DNA from: JAAYZQ01 sp034428935
Lineage (GTDB): Bacteria > Chloroflexota > Anaerolineae > JAAYZQ01
Direction: 5' to 3'
Length of the DNA: 33,027 nucleotides
Assembly: GCA_034428935.1 (NCBI GenBank)
Contig: DAOUHB010000122.1
Span: 1-33,027 of the forward strand
Shown here: piece after piece, positions 9,253 through 16,159 of the stretch
How the letters are laid out: every line of letters starts with the position of its first letter
Position numbering within the stretch: position 1 is the first letter of the stretch
Made by a program: the position numbers and the translations under genes
The notes under the pieces: generated by a model
The model's input: the letters and a program-made list of their open reading frames with translations, nothing else
Database searches by the model: none
What the model was told of the DNA's origin: nothing

Positions 9253-9296
9253 GCTTCCCTCCCTTTCTGCGCCCGGCCTCTGCCACCGGGGCCGGG

Positions 9297-9337
9297 CAAA
9301 ATAAAACGAGCGTGGGCCGGTGGCTCCACGCTCGTTT
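9297..9337 (-). terminator. Leader terminator (attenuator) of the aromatic operon
   Basis: On the minus strand a perfect 12-bp stem (AAACGAGCGTGG with CCACGCTCGTTT, loop 9316-9325) is followed directly by TTTTATTTTG. It lies between the leader ORF and aroH, about 230-260 bases after the predicted transcription start. It would therefore end transcription before the structural genes unless an alternative fold forms. The loop contains GCCACC (9319-9324), which can pair with GGTGGC (9401-9406) in the leader ORF and offers a possible antiterminator. Confidence 0.85.
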
Positions 9338-9367
9338 GGCTTGTCTCGATCTGCTCGATCTCTGCTC

Positions 9368-9385
9368 GATCTACCCGGGTAGATC
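9368..9385. repeat. 18-nt perfect palindrome overlapping the leader stop codon
   Basis: GATCTACCCGGGTAGATC reads the same on both strands. On the minus-strand transcript it forms a hairpin containing the last codons and the TAG of the leader ORF. It is followed by short direct repeats of GATCGAGCA, and the attenuator lies about 30 bases further on. It may act as a pause hairpin or as one arm of the alternative leader fold. Confidence 0.7.
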
Positions 9386-9538
9386 CCTCCCGCGCGTCAT
9401 GCCACCACCCCCGACCGGGGGATAAAAGTAACCAAAATACTCGAAGGCAAACGGCGCGCGGGCAGGAGAGATGCCGGGGCCAGGGGCACCGGTCGATCGT
9501 GCGCTATGCGGATGATGGCATTCCTGCTTGCCGGGCAC
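9371..9538 (-). CDS. Phe/Tyr-rich leader peptide of the aromatic operon (attenuation leader)
   Basis: A 55-codon ORF starts with GTG at 9538 and ends with TAG at 9371-9373. It has AGGAGAGG just upstream and begins about 20 bases after the predicted transcription start. Codons 30-39 (9422-9451) read FAFEYFGYFY, i.e. four Phe and three Tyr codons in ten, in front of operon genes for Phe and Tyr synthesis and tyrS. Directly after this run come a CCCCC/GGGGG hairpin (9408-9421), four Gly codons, and an 18-nt palindrome containing the stop codon (9368-9385). The downstream attenuator completes the layout of ribosome-stalling attenuation. The start codon is inferred; the codon run, promoter and terminator are seen directly. 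No similarity to a known leader is claimed. Confidence 0.75.
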   Translation of the reverse strand: MPGKQECHHPHSARSTGAPGPGISPARAPFAFEYFGYFYPPVGGGGMTRGRDLPG

Positions 9539-9565
9539 GGTCCTCTCCTCTCACACGTGCCGGGC

Positions 9566-9594
9566 ATGATAGCACAGAAGCCGAAAATTGTCAA
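9566..9594 (-). promoter_or_regulatory. Sigma70-type promoter of the aromatic operon
   Basis: On the minus strand TTGACA (9589-9594) is followed after 17 bases by TATCAT (9566-9571). This is a perfect -35 and a five-of-six -10. Transcription would start near 9559, about 20 bases before the leader GTG. The upstream WYL regulator ends at 9648 on the same strand with no obvious terminator, so some read-through is possible. Confidence 0.85.
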
Positions 9595-9647
9595 AATCGG
9601 GGCAGGGGCCCTGGCGGTTCTCGGTATGGCAGCCGGGCCCGCCGCGG

Positions 9648-10676
9648 TCAGGCCGGCCGGGGGAGGGATGGCGCGGCCTGGCCGTCCGGGGCGGCGCCGT
9701 ACAGGGCCGCCACCTGGGCCGCGTAATCGGCCAGGCTGAGCCGCAGCGGCAGGGGCTCCAGGACCTCCACGGCGGCGCCGAGGCCGAGGAGGTGGCCGCG
9801 GGCCGACTCCAGGCTGTCGTACGACAGGGTGAGGACGATGCCGCCATCGCCGGCCTGGGCGTCGTCCCCGGCGGCGGTTTCGAGCCGGTCCTGGACGGCA
9901 GCGCCGAGCATCAGGGGCAGCCAGGGGACGGCGTGGGGCAAGACCCGCACGGTGGCCGCATACCGCCCGCGGCTGACCCGGCGCTCCGCGCGCCACTCTG
10001 CCCAGAAGGCGGCCAGGTCAAAGCCGGCGGGCCGCTCAAAAACCTCAGCGGTCATCGTCGCGTCCACGAGGCTGGCCACGCGATAGACCCGCAGCCGGCC
10101 CCCGGCGCGGCACACCAGGTGCCAGTCGCCCGCCAGGGTCACCAGGCCCAGGGGATCGACCAGCCGCTCGAGGGACAGCATTCCCGGGCCGGACGGCAGC
10201 CGGTGCGCGAGGCGCACCCGGCGATCCTCCCACACCGCCTGCTTGAGCACGGGCAAGTGCGGCACCGGCTCGTGGCGCCGGGCGTCGCCCGACCAGTCGA
10301 GATGGATGCGCTGGCGGACCCAGTCCTCGCCCTGCCGGCGCTCGGCGGGCAGCGCGGCGTTCAGCTTGAGCATGGCAGCCTTGATCTCGGGGCCCAGGCC
10401 GAGCTGGACCAACGCCGCCGGGAGGCTCATCACAAACAGGGCCTGCACCTCCGCATCGGTCAGGCCGGTGAGCGTCGTGCGATAACTGTCGAGCAGCGCG
10501 CAGCCACCTCCCGGGCCCCGTTCGGCATAGACCGGCACGCCTGCCGCGCTGAGGGCGTCCAGGTCCCGGTAGATGGTGCGCACCGACACCTCCAGCTCGT
10601 CCGCCAGCGCTTCGGCCGTCACCCGGCCGCGGGCTTGCAGGATCATCAGCATGGACAATAAGCGATCGGCCCGCAT
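9648..10676 (-). CDS. HTH / WYL-domain transcriptional regulator (DeoR-like N-terminus)
   Basis: 342 residues. Residues 1-60 are a winged helix-turn-helix (RADRLLSML, then LADELEVSVRTIYRDLDALSAAGVPVYAERGPGGG) of the kind in YafY/PafC-like regulators. The centre carries a WYL-type ligand-sensing region (GDWHLVCRAGGRLRVYRVASL), followed by a WCX-like C-terminal part. The ATG at 10676 has GGGAGGT just upstream; an in-frame extension of 14 codons begins in the intergenic promoter region. It is divergent to the GyrI-like gene, and a long inverted repeat lies between them, so it probably controls both. The ligand is unknown. Confidence 0.85.
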   Translation of the reverse strand: MRADRLLSMLMILQARGRVTAEALADELEVSVRTIYRDLDALSAAGVPVYAERGPGGGCALLDSYRTTLTGLTDAEVQALFVMSLPAALVQLGLGPEIKAAMLKLNAALPAERRQGEDWVRQRIHLDWSGDARRHEPVPHLPVLKQAVWEDRRVRLAHRLPSGPGMLSLERLVDPLGLVTLAGDWHLVCRAGGRLRVYRVASLVDATMTAEVFERPAGFDLAAFWAEWRAERRVSRGRYAATVRVLPHAVPWLPLMLGAAVQDRLETAAGDDAQAGDGGIVLTLSYDSLESARGHLLGLGAAVEVLEPLPLRLSLADYAAQVAALYGAAPDGQAAPSLPRPA

Positions 10677-10706
10677 GCTACCTCCCAGTTTCTCCATTAT
10701 AATGGA

Positions 10707-10733
10707 AATACCTGACAAAAGATGTCAGGTATT
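10707..10733. promoter_or_regulatory. Inverted-repeat operator between WYL regulator and GyrI-like gene
   Basis: Two perfect 11-base arms, AATACCTGACA (10707-10717) and TGTCAGGTATT (10723-10733), are separated by five bases. They sit in the 96-base divergent intergenic region. An ATTATAAT core at 10696-10703 supplies a -10 for the regulator on the minus strand. TACAAT at 10740-10745 is a candidate -10 for the GyrI-like gene, without a convincing -35. The symmetry fits a dimeric repressor or activator site, most simply for the adjacent WYL protein. Confidence 0.75.
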
Positions 10734-10772
10734 GTGGGTTACAATGGGGCAAATCCTCGGAGGAGGTGAGCG

Positions 10773-11237
10773 ATGGACGAGTTGGAAGTGCGGATCGAGC
10801 GGCTGCCGGCACGGCGGGTAGCCAGCGCGCACGCGTTCGGGCCGCAGCCCGAAATGATCGCCTGGGAAAAGCTGTTGGCCTGGGCCAAAGCGCAGGGGCT
10901 GGAGGGCGACGCGGGGCATCTCCAGACCTATGGCTTTAACAATCCGGACCCTGCGCCCGGAAGCCCGAACTATGGCTACGAGTTCTGGACGGACGTCGAC
11001 GCCGGCACGCCGCTGGGTGCGGACGGCGAGGCCACGGTCAAGGACGTGGAGGGCGGCCTGTACGCCGTGACGCGCTTCGAGGGGCGCGGCGAAGAGATGC
11101 CGTCCGTGTGGCAGCGGCTGCTGATGTGGGGCGAGAACAGTCGCTATCGTCTCGCCTCGCACCAGTGGCTGGAAAGGCACATCTCTATCAGCCCCGACCT
11201 GCTCGTGCTGGACCTGATGCTGCCCATCGCGGAGTAG
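10773..11237 (+). CDS. GyrI-like / AraC-effector-binding domain protein
   Basis: 154 residues, a single GyrI-like small-molecule-binding domain without a DNA-binding part. Evidence is the N-terminal strand ELEVRIERLPARRVASAHAFGPQPE, the central GFNNPDPAPGSPNYGYEFWTDV, the GLYAVTRFEG strand and a final HQWLERH. Proteins of this type bind hydrophobic or cationic ligands; no enzymatic role can be read from the sequence. The ATG at 10773 follows GGAGGAGGTGAG. It is divergent from the WYL regulator and likely under its control. The downstream biotin-enzyme operon has its own promoter. Confidence 0.8.
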   Translation: MDELEVRIERLPARRVASAHAFGPQPEMIAWEKLLAWAKAQGLEGDAGHLQTYGFNNPDPAPGSPNYGYEFWTDVDAGTPLGADGEATVKDVEGGLYAVTRFEGRGEEMPSVWQRLLMWGENSRYRLASHQWLERHISISPDLLVLDLMLPIAE

Positions 11238-11265
11238 GTGCGGGCAGCCCGCCGGGCGGGGCGAA

Positions 11266-11294
11266 TAGACAAGGGAGACAAGCCGTGGTATACT
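11266..11294 (+). promoter_or_regulatory. Sigma70-type promoter of the carboxyltransferase operon
   Basis: TAGACA (11266-11271), 17 bases, then TATACT (11289-11294). It lies 45 bases ahead of the carboxyltransferase ATG and just after the GyrI-like gene, and it gives the biotin-enzyme operon an independent start. Confidence 0.75.
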
Positions 11295-11339
11295 GCAACG
11301 CGGCTCGGCCGCGATGGCCGAATCGAGCCAGGAGGAGCC

Positions 11340-12887
11340 ATGGCCAGGAGCGAACTGAACGACGAACTGTTGCGCCGCCGCCAGGACGCGCGGCTGGGCG
11401 GCGGCCCGGAGGCCATCGAGCGCCAGCACGCCAAGGGAAAGCGGACGGCCAGGGAGCGGATCGATGCCCTGGTCGACGCCGGCAGCTTCCAGGAGGTAGA
11501 CCCCTACATCACCCACCGCCACACGGCCTTTGGCCTGGACGAAAAGCGCTGCCCCGGCGACGCGGTGGTGGTGGGTTTTGCCCGCGTGGACGGCCGGCCC
11601 ATCGCCCTCGCGGCCCAGGACTTTACCGTCATCGGCGGCTCGTTCTCCGAGGCCCAGGCGCAAAAGGTGTCCCAGGTGCTGGACCTGGCGCTAAAGGCAG
11701 GCACTCCCTTCGTGGCCCTCAACGACTCGGTCGGAGCGCGCATCCAGGAGGGCGTCTGGAGCCTGGCGGGCTACGCGGAGCTTTTCTGGCGCAACACCCA
11801 GGCCAGCGGCGTCATCCCCCAGATCAGCGTCATGCTGGGCCCCTGCGCCGGTGGCTCGGTCTATTCCCCCGGCCTGACCGACTTTATCATCATGACCGAG
11901 GGCATGAGCCACATGTTCATTACCGGCCCCGAGGTGATCAAGACGGTCACCGGGGAGGAGGTCGATTTCGAGATGCTGGGCGGCGCCCAGACCCACGCGG
12001 CGGTGAGCGGCGTGGCCCATTTCGTGGCCGCCGACGAGGACGAGGCGCTGACCGTGACCCGCCGGCTCCTCGACTACCTGCCGCCCAACAACGCGGCGCC
12101 GCCGGTGCGCGTCGCCCCCACCGACGATCCCGCCCGCGCCGATCCCGAGCTGGACAGCCTGGTTCCCCTGGAGGACTCGGAATCGTACGACATTCGCCAG
12201 GCCATCAACCGCATCTTTGATCTGGACAGCTTTTTCGAGGTCCACGCCAGGTTTGCTCCAAACGCCGTCGCCGGCTTTGCCCGGCTCCACGGCGAGGTGG
12301 TGGGCGTGGTGGCCAACCAGCCGGCCTGGCTGGCCGGCGTCCTGGACATCAATGCCTCGGACAAGATCGCCCGGTTCGTGCGCTTCTGCGACGCCTTTCA
12401 CATCCCCCTGGTCACCTTTGTGGACTGCCCGGGCTTTATGCCCGGCACCGTCCAGGAGCACGGCGGCATCATCCGCCACGGGGCCAAGATCGTTTATGCC
12501 TACTCCGAGGCGACCGTGCCCAAGCTGTGCGTCGTCACGCGCAAGGCCTACGGCGGTGCCTACATTGTCATGAGCAGCAAATACATCCGCACCGACCTCG
12601 TGTTTGCCTGGCCGACGGCCGAGATCGCCGTCCTGGGCGCCGAGGGGGCGGTCAACATCCTCTACCGCAAGCGCCTGGCCGAGGAGCAGGACACCGCGGC
12701 CCGCGAGCGCTTTGTCGCCGAGTTCCGGGAGCAGTTCGGCAGCCCCTACGCCGCGGCGGCCAGCGGGCACGTGGACGACGTCATCCTGCCCAGCGAGACG
12801 CGAGGACGGCTCATCGCCGCCCTCGACTACTTGCGCGACAAGCAGGTGCCGGGCGTGCCCAAGAAGCACGGCTGCATGCCGCTGTAG
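11340..12887 (+). CDS. mmdA: Acyl-CoA carboxyltransferase subunit (methylmalonyl-CoA decarboxylase alpha / propionyl-CoA carboxylase beta type)
   Basis: 515 residues, a typical length. It is a two-crotonase-fold carboxyltransferase moving CO2 between biotin and an acyl-CoA. Motifs include GKRTARERID near the N-terminus, QDFTVIGGSFSEAQAQK, NDSVGARIQEGV, CAGGSVYSPGLTDF in the first half, and FVDCPGFMPGTVQEHGGIIRHGAK, RKAYGGAYIVMSSK, WPTAEIAVLGAEGAV in the second. The ATG at 11340 has AGGAGG four bases upstream. The downstream OadG-like and biotin-carrier genes match the mmdA-mmdD-mmdC order of sodium-pumping methylmalonyl-CoA decarboxylase, but no beta subunit and no biotin carboxylase are in the window. 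Carboxylase or transcarboxylase function is equally possible, so the symbol is tentative. Confidence 0.85.
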   Translation: MARSELNDELLRRRQDARLGGGPEAIERQHAKGKRTARERIDALVDAGSFQEVDPYITHRHTAFGLDEKRCPGDAVVVGFARVDGRPIALAAQDFTVIGGSFSEAQAQKVSQVLDLALKAGTPFVALNDSVGARIQEGVWSLAGYAELFWRNTQASGVIPQISVMLGPCAGGSVYSPGLTDFIIMTEGMSHMFITGPEVIKTVTGEEVDFEMLGGAQTHAAVSGVAHFVAADEDEALTVTRRLLDYLPPNNAAPPVRVAPTDDPARADPELDSLVPLEDSESYDIRQAINRIFDLDSFFEVHARFAPNAVAGFARLHGEVVGVVANQPAWLAGVLDINASDKIARFVRFCDAFHIPLVTFVDCPGFMPGTVQEHGGIIRHGAKIVYAYSEATVPKLCVVTRKAYGGAYIVMSSKYIRTDLVFAWPTAEIAVLGAEGAVNILYRKRLAEEQDTAARERFVAEFREQFGSPYAAAASGHVDDVILPSETRGRLIAALDYLRDKQVPGVPKKHGCMPL

Positions 12888-12941
12888 ATGGGCAGGGTGG
12901 ATCAGTTGCCGGGAGCGGCAGAGAGCGCGTCCGGGGGGACC

Positions 12942-13487
12942 ATGGAAGGCTGGAAGACATTGTCCAGGCGGTTGATCCTGGATCACAGCACCTTTCTCAA
13001 GGTCGAAGAGCACACCGTGGAGCTGCCCGGCGGCCGGGTGATCGCCGACTGGCCGTGGCTGGTCATGCCCGACTATGCCAACGTCGTCGTCGAGACGGAG
13101 GACGGCCGGATCATCTGCTTCCGCCAGGGCAAGTATGCCCTCCAGGGCACTTCCCTGGCCCCGGTGGGAGGCTACCTGGAGCCGGGCGAAGAGCCCCTGG
13201 CTGCGGCCCGGCGCGAGCTGCTGGAAGAGACCGGCTACCGGGCCGCGGAGTGGATCTCGCTGGGCGCCTACCCCGTGGACGGCAACCGTGGGGCCGGGAC
13301 GGCATACCTGTTCCTGGCCCGGGGCGCCGCGAAGGTGGCCGATGCCCGGCCCGACGACCTGGAGGAGCAAGAGCTGCTGCTCCTGTCGCGCGCCGAGCTG
13401 AAGGCGGCCATCAATGCGGGCGAGTTCCGGCTGCTGTCCTGGATGGCCGCCGTCATCCTGGCGCTCCACAAGCTGGAGGAGGACTGA
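12942..13487 (+). CDS. Nudix hydrolase (ADP-ribose pyrophosphatase-like)
   Basis: 181 residues. A complete Nudix box runs from G77 to Y99 (GGYLEPGEE, then RELLEETGY), which binds the metal for nucleotide-diphosphate hydrolysis. The N-terminal EGWKTLSRRLIL and HTVELPGG strands resemble ADP-sugar pyrophosphatases, but substrate cannot be fixed. The frame is open back to an ATG at 12888 directly after the carboxyltransferase stop. The ATG at 12942, preceded by GGGGGG, matches family N-termini better. The stop is two bases before the OadG-like GTG, so it is embedded in the biotin-enzyme operon. Confidence 0.88.
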   Translation: MEGWKTLSRRLILDHSTFLKVEEHTVELPGGRVIADWPWLVMPDYANVVVETEDGRIICFRQGKYALQGTSLAPVGGYLEPGEEPLAAARRELLEETGYRAAEWISLGAYPVDGNRGAGTAYLFLARGAAKVADARPDDLEEQELLLLSRAELKAAINAGEFRLLSWMAAVILALHKLEED

Positions 13488-13489
13488 GG

Positions 13490-13861
13490 GTGGACAATCC
13501 GCTGCTCGTTGCCCTGGCCATCACCGTAGCCGGCATGACCCTGCTTTTCCTGGCGCTGGCCTTTTTCTACGGCCTGCTGTCGCTTATCTCGAGGGCGTTG
13601 CACGATGGGGCCGAAACGCCGGGGACGGCGAAGGCCGAGGAGCAGGCTGCCCCGGACGAGGCGGAGCTTCCGGCCCCGCCGGCGGAGCGGGAGCTGATGC
13701 ATCGGGCGGCGGCCATCGCCGTGGCCCTGGCCCGAGCCGAGGGCGAAGCGCGCCCCGCGCCGGTGCCCGCCGGGGTGAGCGGCGAGCCCCTCAGCCCCTG
13801 GTGGTCCATGCACCAGGGCAGCCGGCTGGCCGCCGGCTCGAGCCCGTGGAGGAGATCGTGA
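13490..13861 (+). CDS. OadG-like small membrane subunit of a biotin-dependent decarboxylase (MmdD/OadG family)
   Basis: 123 residues. One transmembrane helix lies at about residues 4-34 (PLLVALAITVAGMTLLFLALAF), followed by an acidic, Ala/Pro-rich hydrophilic tail. This is the layout of the gamma/delta subunits that hold sodium-pumping decarboxylases together at the membrane. The start is GTG at 13490, with GGAGG about nine bases upstream inside the Nudix gene. The end overlaps the biotin-carrier start as GTGA. Assignment rests on architecture and position because these subunits are poorly conserved. Confidence 0.75.
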   Translation: MDNPLLVALAITVAGMTLLFLALAFFYGLLSLISRALHDGAETPGTAKAEEQAAPDEAELPAPPAERELMHRAAAIAVALARAEGEARPAPVPAGVSGEPLSPWWSMHQGSRLAAGSSPWRRS

Positions 13862-14319
13862 AGAGCTATCGCATTACCCTGGAAGGCCAGACGTTTGACG
13901 TGCAGGTGTTGAGCGACCCCCGCGCAAGCGAGGTGGAGGTCGAGGTCAACGGCGTGCCCCTGACGGTGGCCGTGGAAAGCCTGTCCCCCGCGCCTGGCTC
14001 CCGGGAAACTACCGGTCCGGCCTCAGCCGCGGCCCCAGTACCGGCACCCGCTGCTGCCACGCTCGCGGCAAGCCCCATGGCCGTCCCGGCGGCCGCCACC
14101 CCGGGCAACGCGGTGACGGCACCGCTCCCCGGGGTGGTCAAGCGCATCGTGGTGCAGCCGGGCCAGCGTGTGGCGGCCGGCGAGGCGCTCCTGGTTATCG
14201 AGGCCATGAAAATGGACAACGTCCTGCGCGCCGCCCGCGACGGCGTGGTGGACAGGATCCTGGCCGTCGAGGGCCACCAGGTCGCCCACGGCGCGCCGCT
14301 CCTGGAGTACCAGGCCTGA
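13858..14319 (+). CDS. Biotin carboxyl carrier protein (biotin/lipoyl attachment domain)
   Basis: 153 residues. The N-terminal 40 residues form a small beta domain, then an Ala/Pro-rich flexible linker runs from about 43 to 84. The C-terminal biotinyl domain follows, with EAMKM at 115-119; Lys118 is the expected biotinylation site. It carries carboxybiotin to the carboxyltransferase encoded at the start of the operon. The GTG at 13858 has GGAGGAGATC just before it and overlaps the OadG-like stop. The linker plus single biotinyl domain matches MmdC/GcdC-type carriers. Confidence 0.9.
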   Translation: MKSYRITLEGQTFDVQVLSDPRASEVEVEVNGVPLTVAVESLSPAPGSRETTGPASAAAPVPAPAAATLAASPMAVPAAATPGNAVTAPLPGVVKRIVVQPGQRVAAGEALLVIEAMKMDNVLRAARDGVVDRILAVEGHQVAHGAPLLEYQA

Positions 14320-14321
14320 GG

Positions 14322-14344
14322 CCGGGCCGCGCAGCGCGCCCCGG
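14322..14344. other. GC-rich hairpin between convergent genes
   Basis: CCGGGCCGCGC and GCGCGCCCCGG are near-complementary with one C-C mismatch, directly after the biotin-carrier stop. There is no T-tract, so it is not a standard intrinsic terminator. It may pause polymerase or protect the 3' end. Confidence 0.35.
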
Positions 14345-14364
14345 TCCAATCCCCCCCGACCAGG

Positions 14365-14568
14365 TCAGAACGAGAGCTGGGTCCAGTCGACGCTCGTGCA
14401 GGTGCCGCACACGAGCACGAGCATGATAAAGAGCAGGATCAGGCCGCAGCCGATCCCGCTGCACGACGCCCCCTTCCCAAAGCCAAAGCGCTTCTGAAGG
14501 AAATCGAATACGGCGTTGATGATGGCCAGGCGCAAGAGTCCGCTCAGGCATCCCGGTCGTTGGCTCAT
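14365..14568 (-). CDS. Small membrane protein, unknown function
   Basis: 67 residues. The first third is amphipathic (LSGLLRLAIINAVFDFLQKRFGFGKG). A Cys/Gly-containing stretch GASCSGIGCG follows, then a transmembrane segment (LILLFIMLVLVCGTC, about 43-57). Four cysteines lie in the C-terminal half. The ATG at 14568 has GGGAGGT about ten bases upstream. It lies just beyond the nuo terminator on the same strand and faces the biotin-carrier gene, so its transcription would need a promoter of its own or read-through. I do not recognise the family. Confidence 0.55.
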   Translation of the reverse strand: MSQRPGCLSGLLRLAIINAVFDFLQKRFGFGKGASCSGIGCGLILLFIMLVLVCGTCTSVDWTQLSF

Positions 14569-14586
14569 AACAGATCAACCTCCCTG

Positions 14587-14629
14587 GAAAATGAAAACGT
14601 CAAGGGAAACTCGGTCTCCCTTGACGTTT
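14587..14629 (-). terminator. Intrinsic terminator of the nuo operon
   Basis: A perfect 13-bp stem (AAACGTCAAGGGA at 14595-14607 with TCCCTTGACGTTT at 14617-14629) has a nine-base loop. On the minus strand it is followed by TTCATTTTCC. It lies 30 bases after the nuoN stop, in the direction of nuo transcription. Confidence 0.85.
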
Positions 14630-14658
14630 ATACGTTTTCGATTGGCCATGGGTTGCGG

Positions 14659-16149
14659 CTAGAAGGCCATGGCGACCATCTGGATGGACCGCGTGGCAAA
14701 CTCGATAAAGGGCTGCGGGTAGATGCCCACCACGAGGACGGCAATGCCCGCCAGCAAGAGCCCGACCTTTTGCCCGACCGGCACCGCGATGTCGGGCGCG
14801 CCTTCTTCCGCCGGCTCGAAGAACATCCAGCGCACCACGTTGAGATAGTAGTAGGCCGCGATGGCGCTGGTGACGATGCCGACGATGGCCAGGGCCAGGG
14901 TCTGGGGCGTGTTGAACTGGATGGCCGAGCCAAAGACGGCCAGCTTGCCCAGGAAGCCGCCCGTGCCCGGGATGCCCGCCAGCGACAGCAGCCCCAGGAA
15001 CATCACCCCGGCGATGAGGGGCGAGCGCTTGATCAGGCCGCGCATGTCCGATATCTCGGTTGACCCCGTGGCGCTCTCGAAGGCAATGACCCCGGCAAAG
15101 ACCGCCAGGTTGGTGAACAGGTAGGCGAACAGGTAAAACAGCGTGCCGTTGATGCCCAGGAACGAGCTCTGGACGTTCATCGTCAGGCAGACAAAGCCGA
15201 TGATGATATAGCCCGCCTGGGCGATGCTGGAGTAGGCCAGCATGCGCTTGACGTTGGTCTGCCGCAGGGCGATGAGGTTGCCCAGGGCCATGGAGATGAT
15301 GGACAGGGCCATGAGAAAGGCCATCCAGCCGATGTCCCAGCGGAAGGCGGGCAGCGCCGTCAGGAAGACGCGCATCAGGATGGCGAATCCGGCGGCCTTG
15401 GAGCCCACGGACAGAAAGGCGGTCATGGGCGTCGGGGCGCCCTCGTAGGTGTCAGGCGCCCACTGGTGGAAGGGCGCCAGCACGATCTTGAAGCCAAAGC
15501 CGGCCAGGAGCAGCACGATGGACGCGGTGGCCAGCCACTGGGAGGTGGGATCGCCGGCGGCCACAAAGCGGGCGATGCCGGCCAGGTTGGTGGTGCCCGA
15601 GATGCCGTAGAGCAGTGACATGCCGTAGAGCATGATGGCCGACGTGACGGCCCCGTACAAGAAGTACTTCAGGCCCGCCTCGCTGGACTTGATGTCGTCG
15701 CGGAGGTAGCCGGCCAGGACGTAGGAGGTGATGCTCAGGAACTCCATGGAGAGATAGATGGAGATCAGGTTGATGGCTGACGAAGCCAGGCTGATGGCCA
15801 GCCCGGCAAAGACCAGCAGCGCATAGAACTCGCCACGGTAGGGCGTGCGCCCCTGGAGATAGGGCGTCGCCGCCAGGATGACCAGCGCCACCGTACCGAT
15901 GGCGATCACCTTGAAAAAGAGGGCAAAGGGATCCACGGCCATCATGGCCATGACTGTGGTGGGCGGCGTCTGCCACAGCCACAGCGTGGCTGCCAGAGCC
16001 AGGCCCAGGCCTCCCAGCGCCAGGCCCGGCATCCACAGCGTCTTGGCTGCCTCGTCGCGCCAGATCATGTCGGCGATCAGGACCACCAGGCCCGTGAGCA
16101 GCAGTAAGAGCTCGGGCGAGAGCAGTTTCAGGGTTTCACCTAGGGTCAA
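14659..16149 (-). CDS. nuoN: NADH-quinone oxidoreductase subunit N
   Basis: 496 residues with about 14 transmembrane helices. It is an antiporter-like proton channel of the membrane arm of complex I. Recognisable parts are LSMEFLSITSYVLAGY (helix 5 region with the conserved acid), KYFLYGAVTSAIMLYG, KIVLAPFHQWAPDTYEGAPTP (the conserved lysine and loop) and SLAGIPGTGGFLGK. The start is TTG at 16149 with GGAGGTGA six bases upstream; the next in-frame ATG is too far inside the first helix. It is the last gene of the nuo cluster. Confidence 0.94.
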   Translation of the reverse strand: MTLGETLKLLSPELLLLLTGLVVLIADMIWRDEAAKTLWMPGLALGGLGLALAATLWLWQTPPTTVMAMMAVDPFALFFKVIAIGTVALVILAATPYLQGRTPYRGEFYALLVFAGLAISLASSAINLISIYLSMEFLSITSYVLAGYLRDDIKSSEAGLKYFLYGAVTSAIMLYGMSLLYGISGTTNLAGIARFVAAGDPTSQWLATASIVLLLAGFGFKIVLAPFHQWAPDTYEGAPTPMTAFLSVGSKAAGFAILMRVFLTALPAFRWDIGWMAFLMALSIISMALGNLIALRQTNVKRMLAYSSIAQAGYIIIGFVCLTMNVQSSFLGINGTLFYLFAYLFTNLAVFAGVIAFESATGSTEISDMRGLIKRSPLIAGVMFLGLLSLAGIPGTGGFLGKLAVFGSAIQFNTPQTLALAIVGIVTSAIAAYYYLNVVRWMFFEPAEEGAPDIAVPVGQKVGLLLAGIAVLVVGIYPQPFIEFATRSIQMVAMAF

Positions 16150-16159
16150 AACTCACCTC

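Noticed and set aside
9297..9540. T-box riboswitch before aroH
   Set aside because: No convincing AGGGTGGNACCGCG-type T-box sequence or Stem I features were found. The Phe/Tyr leader ORF explains the terminator better.
12527..13861. 444-residue ORF spanning the carboxyltransferase, Nudix and OadG-like genes
   Set aside because: Only its last 123 codons, from the GTG at 13490, are a real gene. The upstream part is out of phase with two well-supported genes.
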